A DNA stretch of 64,000 bases, from positions 101,018,036 to 101,082,035 of the forward strand of contig CM036168.1 of NCBI GenBank assembly GCA_020631735.1, read 5' to 3'. The DNA is from Saccharum officinarum (lineage: Eukaryota; Streptophyta; Magnoliopsida; Poales; Poaceae). The notes below the pieces were generated by a model. The model saw nothing but the letters and a program-made list of their open reading frames with translations, was not told the origin of the DNA and did no database searches. The translations under genes were made by a program, and so were the position numbers. Numbering within the stretch: position 1 is the stretch's first letter; each line of letters opens with the position of its first letter. Below are positions 23,655-35,586 of the stretch, one piece after another.

Positions 23655-23896
23655 GGCCCTTGTTTAGATTGAAGATTTTTTCAACCTGATGAATAGTACC
23701 ACTTTCGTCTTATTTGACAAATATTGTCCAATCGTAGACCAACTAGGCTCAAAAGATTCATCTCGTGATTTTGAACTAAACTGTGTAATTAGATATTTTT
23801 TTACCTACATTTAGTACTCCATGCAAGCGGCTAAAAATTGATGTGATGGAGAGAGAGTGAAAAAACTTGGAATTTTGAGGTGATCTAAACATGGGC
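23655..23896. mobile_element. Tourist-like MITE upstream of the BELL gene
   Basis: Inverted ends GGCCCTTGTTTAGAT and ATCTAAACATGGGC enclose the family core AAAAGATTCATCTCG. It lies about 330 bp before the BELL start codon and could carry promoter effects. Confidence 0.75.
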
Positions 23897-24010
23897 TCGA
23901 CCGTGAAGAGGCGGATGCGGGCGGAGGTGAAAAAGAAGAGGCAGGCTGGCTAGCTGCGGCCTGTGCCCGCTGGAGCCTGGAGGGGTCTCCAGTAAGGCGA
24001 TCAGGTATTC

Positions 24011-24517
24011 AGACTGGCTGCACTCACGTACTCTGTCCCATCCGGCAAACCAGATAGCGTAAAAAACACTCGCAGCGTTGTACTCTATCCCATCCGCTAG
24101 CATCATCCATCCGCTATTCTTAGCGCAACAGCATCTATCCGCTACCCTGCTGCATGTACGGGCTCCTGCTGCTGCTCTCGGCGTGACAGCGTGAGAGATG
24201 AGAGTGAGAGAGCACATGCACGGGCCCCACTGTTGCTACTATTTCAACTAATAGCTAAATAATGTTGTAACTCACAAACTAAAAATCCAAATTAAATTTC
24301 GATTGCACCATTAAATTCGTCTTAATAAATTCTTTAAAACTAAATCACACATGGATATATTTAGATAAAGTAACAAGTGGGTCCCACAGTGGATAGAAGA
24401 TGATATAGAGGATGGATGGGTGCGGAAGAATTGAGTATAGAGGAGAGAATCTTGCTGACTAGGACGTATAGAGGATGAATATAGAGGTCCATCAGTGCAT
24501 GAGTGCAGATAGCCTCA
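24011..24517. repeat. Non-autonomous TIR element, family R, copy A
   Basis: Terminal sequences GACTGGCTGCACTCAC and GAGTGCAGATAGCCTC are inverted. The interior includes CCTCTATATTCATCCTCTAT-type sequence (reverse) and TGGGTCCCACAGTGG. The same sequence recurs at 27418-27849 in the other orientation and, with a different interior, at 42256-43138. Superfamily not assigned. Confidence 0.65.
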
Positions 24518-24843
24518 GGTGTAGGGGCCGAGGCGCGAGCGCGACGGCAGCAGGGGTGGGAGCGGGACGGGTAAAAATAGACAGCGCCCGCCCGCGTCTT
24601 GGCGTCGCGTACAGGGAGACAGGGAGTGGGCGCCCGTGCCAGCGCCAGTACGTGCCCCTCTCTCCGTCCTCCCCCTACGGCTGATTAAATCCGTCCGTCG
24701 CTTGGCGCGGCCTGCGGGCTGGAGACGGATTTATTACCGCGGCCCGGCCTGGTTCGAGGAGGCGGACGCCTGGCTGGGATGGTACTCGGTTTGACCACTC
24801 CGGGGAGCAGGAGTAGAAGACATTCCATGTGCAGCGCGATTCT

Positions 24844-25175
24844 GTGTTTGGTTTCCCCACAAAATTTTGAGGGCTCACATCGAATATTTGACCACTAATT
24901 CGAAATACTAAACATAGATTAATTACAAAATCCTTACCTAGATTGGGACTAATTCGTGAGACGAGTCTATTGAGCCTAATTAGTTCACGGTTTGACAATA
25001 TGATGCTACAGTAAATATGTGCTAATGATGGATTAATTAGACTTAATAGATTTGTCTCGTGAATTAGTCACGGGTTCTATAATTAGTTTTATGATTAGCT
25101 TATATTTAGTCTTTATAATTAGTATCGAACATTCGATGTGACATCTCTTAAAGTTTAGTAAGAGAAACCAAACAC
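24844..25175. mobile_element. MITE with GTGTTTGGTTT ends
   Basis: GTGTTTGGTTTCC at the left and AAACCAAACAC at the right form inverted ends. The interior is AT-rich with GACTAATTCGTGAGACGAG, a common grass MITE core. No open frame. Confidence 0.7.
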
Positions 25176-25180
25176 ATCAA

Positions 25181-25423
25181 GGGCTTGTTTAGTTCCTGAA
25201 ATATTTTGCGAAATGCTACTGTAGCACTTTTCGTTGTTATTTGGTAATTAGAGTTCAATCATGGTTTAATTAGGCTTAAAAGATTCGTCTTGTCCATTTC
25301 GTCTAAACTGTGTAATTGATTTTTTTTACTTATATTTAATGCTCCACGTATGTGTTCAAAGATTCGATACGACGGAGAATCTACTATTTTTTTCGCAAAA
25401 TATTTTAGAACTAAACATGACCC
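25181..25423. mobile_element. Tourist-like MITE
   Basis: Starts GGGCTTGTTTAGTTCC and ends GAACTAAACATGACCC, with the family core AAAAGATTCGTCT. It is almost adjacent to the preceding MITE. Confidence 0.75.
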
Positions 25424-25627
25424 AATTAATGTCATATGTACTGGTAGAACGAACTGGCCTCCACAGTGGCATTCCCAGTCCCAGCCCCAGCTACTGCTGC
25501 TGCACGGCCGCTTCTGCTGCTGCGTGCTCCTAAATGCTCAAATCAATGCGCCCGTGCGCCACACACCGCTGCGTGTACTACTAAACAGGACAGTAATTCT
25601 CACAAATAGTTGCCGGACTATGACTTA

Positions 25628-25867
25628 GGCCATGTTTACCAAAAAGATCCAAAAAAATTTTGCATAGTAACTGTCACATCGAATCTTTGGACGTATGCAT
25701 GGAGCATTAAATGTAGGTAAAAAAATAACTAATTGCACAGTTTGTCTGTAAATGTCGAGATGAATCTTTTGAGCCTAGTTAGTCCATGATTAGACAAATT
25801 TTGCCAAATAACAACGAAAAATGCTATAGGAACTTTTCCCCAAAAATTTTCGCATCTAAACGCGCCC
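25628..25867. mobile_element. Tourist-like MITE with TTA target duplication
   Basis: Starts GGCCATGTTTACC and ends CATCTAAACGCGCCC. TTA flanks both ends (25625-25627 and 25868-25870), which fits the TTA/TAA preference of PIF/Harbinger-derived MITEs. Confidence 0.8.
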
Positions 25868-26519
25868 TTATCAGTTTTCACACACCAAGCGCCGGATCAA
25901 CCGAACTGTTCCCTTTGGCTGCTTGCGTGGGAGTCCTACTACCAGTACATAGGGTGGTGCGCTTTCCAAAGCCAGCCTGCCTGCCTGCTGCGGTCCCTAG
26001 CCAGCCTTTCTTCTTGCCTTGCCTTCCCCCTCCCTTGACGCGAGCTGCGAGCAGCAGCAGGAGCGGGCACTGTAGCAGCGGTAGGAGAGGGAAGCACCAA
26101 ATCATACGCGCCCTTCAATGCGCGGCTGCCCTCCCAACACGACCATTGGGCAGAGGGCGCCGGGCCCACGGGTCACTCATAATTGGGCCCGCGAACAAGC
26201 AATCAACCCCTCCTGGGCCCCGCCCGGGACAAGACCGAACATAGCACTGCCTCCTGGCCCGCGGTCCAGTCGCCCTCCCTCCGCGTCCCCCGCCCTACTC
26301 TACAACTACAAGGGCGAGACGCCGACCGGCGGGGCCCTGCCCACTGGTCCCGGGATCTCTCAGCCGTTCCACCACAGCCACCGCAGACGACGTCAGCTCC
26401 TTGATTTGCCGGTAGCGTGGCTCGGAAACGGCGGCGAACGGAGCAGAGGCAGGCGGAGCAGAGGCGTGGGCCGCACGCCACTTCGGGCGGTAGCGGACTC
26501 CCGCTATCCCGCTAGATTT
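25868..26519. other. GC-rich non-coding stretch
   Basis: Open frames exist on both strands but none shows a known domain. Composition (GGCCC, GCCC runs) rather than coding seems to keep them open. Nothing further recognised. Confidence 0.4.
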
Positions 26520-26774
26520 GGCCCTTGTTTAGGCAGCGTTTGGTTGAAAAAAAATTTGCAAAAGAACGGTAGATTTCCTGTCCCATCGAATCTTTGAATG
26601 CATGCATGAAGCATTAAATATAGATAAAAAATAAAATTAATTATACAGTTTAGACGAAATGGACGAGACGAATCTTTTAAGCCTAGTTAGTCCATGATTG
26701 GATAATATTTGTCAAATAACAATAAAATTGTTACAGTAGCGTTTCCCAAAATTTTTCGCGAACTAAACATCCCC
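26520..26774. mobile_element. Tourist-like MITE
   Basis: Starts GGCCCTTGTTTAGGC and ends GCGAACTAAACATCCCC, followed by TTA. Core AGACGAATCTTTTAAGCC is the reverse of the usual core. Confidence 0.75.
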
Positions 26775-26777
26775 TTA

Positions 26778-27290
26778 GCCCCCCAATTCTCCCTCAAATT
26801 CCACTATGCAAAAAGAAGATTCCCCGTCACATCAAAATATCGGCAAATGCATGGAGTACTAAATGTTGATGAAATCAAAAACTAATTGCACAGTTTTGTT
26901 GTACTTTGCGAGATGAACATTTTAAGCCTAGTTAGTCAAAATTTGGATAATTTTTACCAAATACAAACGAAATGATATAGGAATTCTGATACATTGGCTG
27001 TGTTTAGTTCCACAAAAAAAACACTGTGCAGAAAAAAGATTCCCCGTCACATCAAACTTGCGATATATGCATGGAGTACTAAATGTAGATGAAATAAAAA
27101 ACTAATTGTACAACTTGGTTCTACTTTGCGAGACGAACGTTTTGAACCTAATTAGTCAACGTTTGGACACTATTTGCCAAATAAAGCCAAAACGTGCTAC
27201 AGTACTTTTTTTACACCTTTTTACACCTTTTTACACATCTAAACACACCCATTGTTTTTCTTCCCAATTCCGTAAACTAAACGAGGCCTT
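26778..27290. mobile_element. Tourist-like MITE interrupted by another MITE
   Basis: The left half matches the second half of the MITE at 21833-22359 (ATTCTCCCTCAAATTCCACT, AAAATTTGGATAATTTTTACC). It stops at 26995 and resumes at 27251 (ATTGTTTTTCTTCCC ... CGTAAACTAAACGAGGCC). The gap is filled by the MITE at 26996-27250 with ATT on both sides. Confidence 0.75.
26996..27250. mobile_element. Nested Tourist-like MITE
   Basis: Starts GGCTGTGTTTAGTTCC and ends CATCTAAACACACCC; flanking ATT/ATT. It carries a short TTTTTACACC triplication near 27213-27235. Confidence 0.75.
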
Positions 27291-27417
27291 GGACGAAGAG
27301 GCGCCTGTCCGGAAAATAGCGGATCGTTTTACCGTAGCCGCTGCAAACCTTTTTTTTCTTTTATTCGGTCCTACAGGAAGTTTTACCGTAGCCCAGTGCA
27401 GACAGTCGCCCCTGCGT

Positions 27418-27849
27418 AAGACTACCCGTATTCATTAACCTCTATATTCATCCTCTATATGTCCTAGTCAGCAAGATTATCTCCTTTATACTTAATTCTC
27501 CTGCACCAATCCATCCTCTATATCATCCTCTATCCACTATATCCACTGTGGAACCCACTTGTCACTTTATCTAAATATATCCATGTGTGATATAGTTTTG
27601 AAGGATTTATTGAGACGAATTTAATGGTGCAATCAAAATTTAATTTGGATTTTTGATTTGTGAGTTATAACATTTTTTAGCTAGTGGGGCCGTCACTATA
27701 GAGTATAGAGTAAGCACTATACCATTTTAAATATAGAGTAAGAGAAAGGATAGAGTATCGTTTTAGAATACCTAGTGCAGCAGTTTTTACTCTATATTCG
27801 TACTCTAAAGCTTTCAAGTGTCGTTTTAGTGTATCCACTGTGGGGAGTG
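27418..27849. repeat. Family R element, copy B
   Basis: It begins GACTACCCGTATTCATTAAC followed by CCTCTATATTCATCCTCTAT and ends GTATCCACTGTGGGGAG. It is inverted relative to copy A at 24011-24517 and shares TCTAAATATATCCATGTGTG and GGTGCAATCAAAATTTAATT. Confidence 0.65.
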
Positions 27850-28253
27850 TAACGGCGCAGGGTTTAGAGTGACGACGGCGTGATGCGCTGCTGTGCCTGT
27901 GCGGCAGGGCAGGGCAGGGCTACGCTAGGCCTGGGAATATATGATGACGTGGCTGTTCCTCTTGCCCCGCCGTCCGTTCCGTATGATGCAGCCACAGGCC
28001 AGAGGGTGATGGGAGTGCAAGACCACTGACTGAAGGAACCACTCCTCCGGGCCGGGCCGGGGGTTATGCTTTTGTTGTTACTGTAGGGGCCTCGTAGAGG
28101 CAGGGGTAGACTAGACTGGGATAGCTATAGCATCTGCGTGATAAACAGGTGAAAGTGGGAACACCGGGGGCACAGTAGAAGCACAGTGAGCCTTTTGCGC
28201 GGGGGCCCGGTCCGGCAGTGTCGCTTTAGGGCACTGTGCAATCTTTCCTATGA
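27850..28253. other. Non-coding spacer
   Basis: Short GGGCA tandem (GGCAGGGCAGGGCAGGGC near 27903). No gene, RNA or transposon end recognised. Confidence 0.4.
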
Positions 28254-28496
28254 GGCTGTGTTTAGTTGATAAAAATGGGGTAAAAAGTTATTGTAGCACT
28301 TTTCGTTGTTATTTGGTAAAATTTGTCTAACCATAGATTAACTAGACTCAAAAGATTCGTCTCAAACTTTACAGACAAACTATACAATTAGTTAGTTTTT
28401 TTACCTACATTTAATGTTTCATACATGAGTTTAAAGATTCGATGTGATGGGTGAAAGAGGAAATATTTTGGGTTTGCATGCCAAGTAAACAGGGCC
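28254..28496. mobile_element. Tourist-like MITE
   Basis: Starts GGCTGTGTTTAGTTG and ends CCAAGTAAACAGGGCC with the core AAAAGATTCGTCTC. Confidence 0.75.
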
Positions 28497-28639
28497 TGAG
28501 TAAAGTTCTACTGCCGCAACAGTTCGTACTACTAGACTCGCACGTTTTCGCTTGCTGCCCTCTGCTGTCAACTGAAACCACGTCGTAGACTCGTAGTCTT
28601 TTGTTTCTCTACGTACTCCCCTGTGCGAACCGTCACGAT

Positions 28640-28834
28640 TTACGTGCCCATAATTTAAAAAAATACGTGCAACGTTTCTTTCTCTAAATAAATTTATTAA
28701 AAAATTAAATTCAAATATCTATCAATGATACTAATTATGTATAATAAATATTAATATGTTTTAATATATATTTAGTCAAAGTTGTTTATCGAGAAGTGAA
28801 AACGACAGATATTTAGGGACGGAGAGAGTGCACT
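28640..28834. mobile_element. Stowaway-like MITE, left end degraded
   Basis: The right end TTTAGGGACGGAGAGAGTGC is the reverse of a CTCCCTCCGTCCCTAAA Stowaway end. The interior is AT-rich with GTCAAAGTTGTTTATCGAG. The left end is not clear. Confidence 0.5.
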
Positions 28835-30483
28835 AGAGGAGGTTGTTTTATTAATATATTTAAATGACAGTGTAGAAATAAGGCCTATATTCATACAGAA
28901 TATTTATATATTAGGAGATTAATAAAAAATACACTGTTAGATTTTATAATGATGTAACAAATTAAATCAAATCAAAGAATCTGTACCTAATACAATTAAT
29001 ACATAACAAATTTAAAATAATAAATTAAAACAGCATATTGGTTTTCTATGAGTTTAGGGGGAAAAAAACCTAAATAAACACAGAGTCCATGTAAAATATA
29101 ATTAGTGGAGATGAAATTTGAATAAAATACTATGAAAACATTAGTAGTTTGGCTTCCAAATGAATTAGAGAGAACAAATATCTAAATAAACTGGCAATAT
29201 AAACAACAATTAGAATTATCTACATTTTTAATTGAAAATTGACAAATAGTATTTTGATTTTCATATGTTGGAAAAGATACATAAATAAAAAAAGTCAGTG
29301 TATTTCTATAAGTAAAGTTAAAAGTTGTTGTTTTCCACTATCATCCGTTAAAAGATACCGCATTGATCCTATATATTAAAATTGTAATATTCAAAATTTA
29401 TTAAGCAATATATAGAAAAGAGGCTATGGTATAGAACTCAGATAGCATTATAACTTGATTTTTGTCCATGTAATAAAAGATAAGAAAACTACATGCAACA
29501 TCTAAGAGAGATAAAATCATACATAAGAGCTATCCACGCCAGCCACAGAGCCACTGATATATTTGGCATGTCTATAAAAACTATTGAAGCACGTCAAATT
29601 CCCATGTCGCTCCTTTGTCGGGTTGTAAGCACCCCCCATCTCTAATCGTTCTTCTGTTGTAGCCTTAAGATTGTTAGCCAACTCTTTTTATGTACTCATG
29701 TCGGAAGGTTTTAGTATCACCACAAAAATTGACAAAGGGGAACAATTAAATAGAATATATTGGTTACAACAATCTTGGCTCAAATCTGACGTAGTATTTC
29801 ACACTGGTGCCCAAGAAGGAAATAGAGTTTAGTCAGCGAAGATTATGATAAAATCATGAAACACAATCCTCTTTGGTCATAGCTGGAAACGGTTGTGGTC
29901 ATTGCATTGTTCGCTATAATTCAGTGGAGTGGTACAAGTTGTAGTCCAGAGATCAGCAACTCGCTGGTGCTAGTGATGGTTCCATAATCTGTATTGGAAT
30001 GCTTGAACCAATTGATGGTATTATGACGAAGCCGAACTCCAGCAGATTATGACGAAGCCGGCCAACGGCTATTCGAGGCAACCGTAGCTCTAACAGACAT
30101 GAGCAGTTGTCACAAACAAAGCACTATGATGAATCGATAATGTTTCAATGGAGAAAAGGCAATTGCAAATCTGTAAGTCCGGTATAAGATTATTGAAAAT
30201 TTAAGTTTGCAAGAGGGACAAAGAATCAGAAATTGTGAGAAATTTGATGGAGCTTATCAAGGAATTGAAACTGGATCTTGCTGTTGTAAAAGCTGCATAA
30301 CCATGGGATAGGAGTGGAATAGAAAGAGGATGAAATACTTTTAAGACAAAAAAAAATAGTACATGCAGTTATATCGAGTTCATGCAAATGGATATAGTTA
30401 AAGAAAATTTATAGAGGTTAACTACTGTCAAATAAAGTATTTTTCAAGTAGAATAATTTAATAATTGTAATGAAAAACTAAGA
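28835..30483. other. AT-rich region, nothing recognised
   Basis: Mostly A/T-rich and without a convincing open frame. A short local repeat GATTATGACGAAGCCG occurs twice near 30017-30060. Degenerate transposon remnants are likely but I cannot name one. Confidence 0.4.
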
Positions 30484-30593
30484 TGTGTTTGGTTGCATGC
30501 CGCAACTCGCCACTCCAAAAACTTGACGACTTTGGTCGCTGTTTGGTTGTCGTGTAATCAGTAGCCACCGCATCTTGTTATGCTTCTGCCGTG

Positions 30594-32566
30594 TGAAAGG
30601 TCTTGATGGCTAGAGGGGGGTGAATAGCCTTTAAAAATTTTCTACAAAAGACAAGCTAAACAAGTTTATTAATATAACAAATAGCGAGATGCAAGTTTTG
30701 CTTAGCCTATGGGGTGTTTGCAAGCCACCTAACCAATTCACAATTCTAGCATTTGCACTCAACCGCACAAGTCAAACCGAGAAGGTAACTACAACTACAA
30801 CTAGCAAGCTATACAAAAGAGCTACTCTAGCAAAGCTAACTAGCTAGCAAAGATAACTAAGAAAGTAACGTGGAGTTGAGTTAGGAGAGTTTCACCGAGG
30901 GGCGAAGTATTGAGCCAACCAATATGATCAACAATGTATACCAAGATAACCGAACACCGGGATCAATCAATCACAATATGAAAGTGATAATACGAAGATT
31001 TATCCCGAGATTCACGTGCTTGCCGGCACGCTAGTCCCCGTTGTGTCCCTCTTCACCACGTGGTTCGGTGGCTAATCGGTCTCACACCGAGCCTCTCAAA
31101 AGGAACCACAAGAACCTACCAAATGACAAAAGGTTGTAAATGACACGAGCAATTCACTAATGTTGCCTTTGGCGCTTCGCCAAGATAGGCACAAACCCCT
31201 CACAATCACCGGAGGTGGCCAAGAACAATCACCAACTCTTGCCAACACCTCCAAGCTGCTCCAAGCCGTCTAGGTGGCGGCAACCACCAAGAGAAACAAA
31301 AATCCCGCAGCAAATCAACCACCAAGTGCCAATTAGATACAATCTCACAATGCAAATGCACTTGGATCACTCAATCTCACTTCGAATATGCAAAGAAGCA
31401 AGAGAGATGAGTGGGAGGGGAGTTGCTTAGCTCTAAGTGCTCATAAGTATGTCAAAATGTTCAAAAGAGGGAGCCTTAAGCCGGCCACGAGTATTTATAG
31501 ACGTACCCCTTCGAATAGAGCCGTTAGAAACTTAAACAGCCGAAATCGTGCTGACAGGACGCGCTGGTTCAACTGATCGGATGCGCCGGTCGCACAACGG
31601 CTAAGTCATGAAGCACTGACCGGACGCGCTAGTCCAAACGATCGGACGCACCGGTCGCACAACGGCTAGTTGCAAAGCAACGATCGGACGCGCTTGACGT
31701 GCAGACTGGACGCGCTGTGAACGACCGGACGCGCTGGTCCCGTGAGTGACCGGACGTGCTGGTCGCCTGAGCAGCGCTCAACGGAACAACGACCGGACGC
31801 GCCGAACAACTGACCGGACGCCACAGTGCCAGCGTCCGGTTAGAGTCCAGTAAGCGCCCTGAACGACCGGACGCGTCCGATCGACTGTGACCGGACGCGC
31901 CGCGCGTCCGATCATCAACCTGAAACTCGCGCAGAAGCTGAACACTGACCGGACGCGTCCGGTCAAACAGAGACCACGTCCGGTTCAGCGTCCGGTCACC
32001 TCTGTGACCTCCGTTTCTTTTCCGACTTCCGGCGTAGTGGAAAAAAGTCGTTTCAACTTCTCGAAAACGCATGAATCCCGCCTCGCAAGTTCGGCGGGAG
32101 GGAGAGAGGACCCCAAACCCTCTCTACCGCTCAAACTCCACCGCCTTCGTAAACGTGCTAACACCACCAAGTGATCTCGTCATGTATGAGTGTGTTAGCA
32201 TTTTCACAATCATTTTTCGAGGCGTTATTAGTTCTATCCAAATGCATATGATTATGAAATGCACACCTAGAGGCACTTAGGAGTTTAATAGCCGCGTCAT
32301 TCCCCTCTTTATAGTACGGCTATCTGTCCTACAATGTAACCACACCCACTAGGTGTCTTGGTTACTAAAACACAACCCTTAAGTATATACCTTTGCCTTG
32401 ATCACGTAGGGTTGCGTCCAAATCCAAGTGTGGCCATCATGATCACCATGTCCATCTTGCCACCAACCTTGGAATGTACTAATCCTCATATGCTACATAT
32501 AACTTAGGCATAGGATTAGTACTTCGACATTGTCACTAATTACCAACACCAAACATAGGACTTTCA
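30594..32566 (-). repeat. 3' LTR of Sirevirus 2 (1973 bp)
   Basis: TGAAAGTCC ... GACCTTTCA on the minus strand, adjacent to a polypurine tract at 32567. TATA box CTATAAATAC (minus) at about 31491-31500. A block of palindromic GACCGGACGCG motifs lies upstream of it. Confidence 0.9.
31550..32000. repeat. Palindromic CCGGACGCG motif array in 3' LTR
   Basis: About fifteen GACCGGACGCG/CGCGTCCGGTC half-sites with irregular 15-40 bp spacing. Some have decayed to GATCGGACG or similar, consistent with CpG deamination. Confidence 0.8.
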
Positions 32567-33260
32567 ATCTCCCCCTTGTTGGTAATTGGTGACAAACCTT
32601 TCACAAAGATATTATGATAAAATTTTGATTGAACCCATGTCACATTGTCCAAGTATATTACCATATGTAAAAATTATGGACATGTGATTATGAATTCAAA
32701 TTGATAGCAATGGCTCCCCCTACATGTATGCTACATGTTTGGATATTGGAAGCATACATGTTAGATAGGAAAGATTAGGAGCATTGACTACCAATAGGTG
32801 CTAAGTGTTTAAGATTATAGACCTTTGAAGCGTGATACCCATGGAGTAGCGATAAACACCATCTTAGCACTTTGTGTAGTTAGATACCACTTGTGAAAAC
32901 ACAAACATAACTAGAAACCTCGTGAGATCAACATTATAAGCAAGGTTCTAGTACCACTTTGAAAAATATGAAGCAAGAAAAATCTAACTACTTCCTATTC
33001 ATGCTAGTACCTCAATGCATCATTCAAATTATACTAGCAAGTCACCACACAAGCAATGTATCGGAGAAAAAGAAATGCATAACTATGCATCATACATATG
33101 AAGTGCACATGGAAATGCAACATTCATGTTTAAGAGCTTGCTCCCCCTACTTGTGTGCTCAAAATTTTAGTTGATCCCCTTCTTTTATCAATTCTCCCCC
33201 TTTGTGCTTCTCCCTCTTTGAGTTCTATCTTTGTGAACAATATTTTCTCCCCCTTTGGCA
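32567..33260 (-). promoter_or_regulatory. Multiple polypurine tracts of Sirevirus 2
   Basis: The tract next to the LTR reads CAAGGGGGAGAT on the minus strand (32567-32578). Four further AGGGGGAG-type tracts lie at about 32713, 33141, 33193 and 33246. Repeated PPTs in the region after pol are a known Sirevirus trait. No env-like frame is present here. Confidence 0.7.
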
Positions 33261-33694
33261 CCAATTGACCACAATGAGCAAACTTTAGATAGATTATCAT
33301 GTTGAAATATAGGGTGAGGATCAAGTTTGTGATTCAACCTAGATTGCTTGCATAAATAAAATGCTTCGGTTTGATCCAAGGGTAAGCTTCTTCACACCTC
33401 ACTAGTAGGGTTATCATGCACCATGTTGAAGTAAATATTTAGACAAGTTTTCTAGATTAAACACTTATGATCACAAGCTACTTAAATAAGTTATATGCTA
33501 CCACTAGATCATACAAGTCATGGAAACAATAGTGGCACCATATAAACTTCAAATTCATTTGCTTTTCATGAATGAGCCTAGAACATGTAAATTATGACTA
33601 GATGCACTAAACAAGTCGTTAGCATAGAATGTATGACATGTCAACCAATTGTACCTTGGGGCTCGAAGGAGAGGCATGTCATATATGGGGTGCA

Positions 33695-35566
33695 TCAACT
33701 CATGTTGGAGAAGTCAAGTATGTTCAACTCATTCTTTAGCTTGTGAAATCTCTTCTCATCAAGTGGTTTGGTGAATAGATCAGCTAATTGATCTTCGGTG
33801 CCCACACTCTTAATAGCAATGTCACCCTTTTATTGATGATCTCTAATGAAATGATGACGAACATCAATATGCTTTGTTCTTTGATGTTGAACCGGATTGT
33901 TGGTTAGCTTCACGGCACTTTCATTGTCACATAGCAATGGCACATTCTTGAAATTGATTCCAAAATTCTTTAATGTTGCCTTCATCCACAAGACTTGTGC
34001 ACAACAACTACCCGCGGCGATGTATTCGGCCTCGGCGGTAGACAGTGCAATACTATTTTGCTTCTTAGATGACCATGAGACAAGTGATCTTCCCAACAAT
34101 TGACAAGTCCCGGAAGTGCTCTTTCTCTCCACTTTGTCACCGGCATAGTCGGAATCCGAATATCCAACTAGCTCAAAGCTTGCACCTTTGGGATACCACA
34201 ATCCAACATCTTGTGTATACTTTAAGTACCTCAATATTCTCTTTGTTGCCTTCAAATGACTTTCTCTTGGTGAGGCTTGAAATCTTGCACACATGCATAC
34301 ACTAAACATCACATCGGGCCTTGATGCCGTCACATAGAGTAGCCTACCAATCATTGATCTATATAGCTTTTGATCCACCATGTTGTCATTCTTGTCACTA
34401 TCCAAGCTTCCACTAGTACTCATTGGAGTAGTGATTCCTTTTGCATCTTCCATACCAAACTTCTTTAGCATATCCTTTATATATTTGGTTTGGCTTACAA
34501 ATGTTCCTTCCTTCATTTGTTTAATTTGAAGTCCAAGAAAGAAACTAAGTTCACCAATCATTGACATTTCAAATTCTTTTGCTATCATTTTTCCAAACTC
34601 ATCACAATAATCTTGATTGGTTGAACCGAATATGATATCATCAACATATATTTGCAATACAAACAAGTCTTTCCTAATCTTCTTGATAAAGAGAGTAGTA
34701 TCCACTTTGCCCATGACAAATCCTTTGGATAGCAAGAAGTCCCTCAATCTTTCATACCATGCTCTAGGTGCTTGCTTCAATCTATACAAAGCTTTTCTCA
34801 ATTTGTAGACATGATTGGGTTTCTTGTCATCTTCAAAATCGGGAGGTTGCTCCACATACACCTCTTCTTGAATATACCCATTGAGAAATGCACTCTTCAC
34901 ATCTATTTGATATAGCTTGATATTGTAAGCACAAGCATAGGCAAGTAAGATCCTAATTGCTTCCAATCTTGCAACCGGGGCATAAGTTTCACCAAAGTCA
35001 AGACCCTCTATTTGTGTGTAACCTTGAGCCACTAGTATTGCTTTGTTCCTTACTACTATCCCATATTGATCTTGCTTGTTGTGAAAAACCCATCTTGTTC
35101 CAATGACATTGTGATCCTTAGGCCTCTCAACTAATTCACATACTTCAATTCTCTTGAAGCTGTTAAGCTCTTCATGCATTGCATTTACCCAATCCGGATC
35201 TCTCAATGCTCTATCAATGTCCTTGGGTTCTTCCATTGACACAAAAGAAGAGTGAGCACAAAATGATGCCAATCTTGATCTAGTTTGAACTCCCCTTTGT
35301 ATGTCATCAATGATGGAATCCAATGGATGGTCTCTTGCAATGTTAGTTGGTTGAAGCACTTGGACTTGGTTGCTTGGATGTTGATGTTGATCATAAGTTG
35401 GAGATGATGAACTAGCCACTTGTTGATCTTGTTGCACCTGAGATGATGTACTAGCTTGATTTTGCATTAGAGAACCACTAGCTTGTGTAATTGGACTTTG
35501 GAGCACTTGATCTTTGTTGTCATCCACATCAATCACTTGCTTTGGCCTAATATCACCAATATCCAT
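33695..35566 (-). pseudogene. Sirevirus reverse transcriptase and RNase H
   Basis: From MDIGDIRPKQVIDVDD the frame gives the RT core (WVFHNKQDQYGIVVRNKA, KSAFLNGYIQEEVYVEQPP, catalytic YVDDIIFGS) and RNase H (STAEAEYIAAGSCCAQ). A TAA at 33830-33832 interrupts just after HFIRDHQ. The same frame then runs on (KGDIAIKSVGTEDQLADLF) to a natural stop at 33695, so this is one nonsense change, most simply CAA to TAA. Upstream it is separated from integrase by another stop and a frame change near 35566-35590. Confidence 0.92.
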
Positions 35567-35586
35567 TTCCTTTATACATTACTCAA

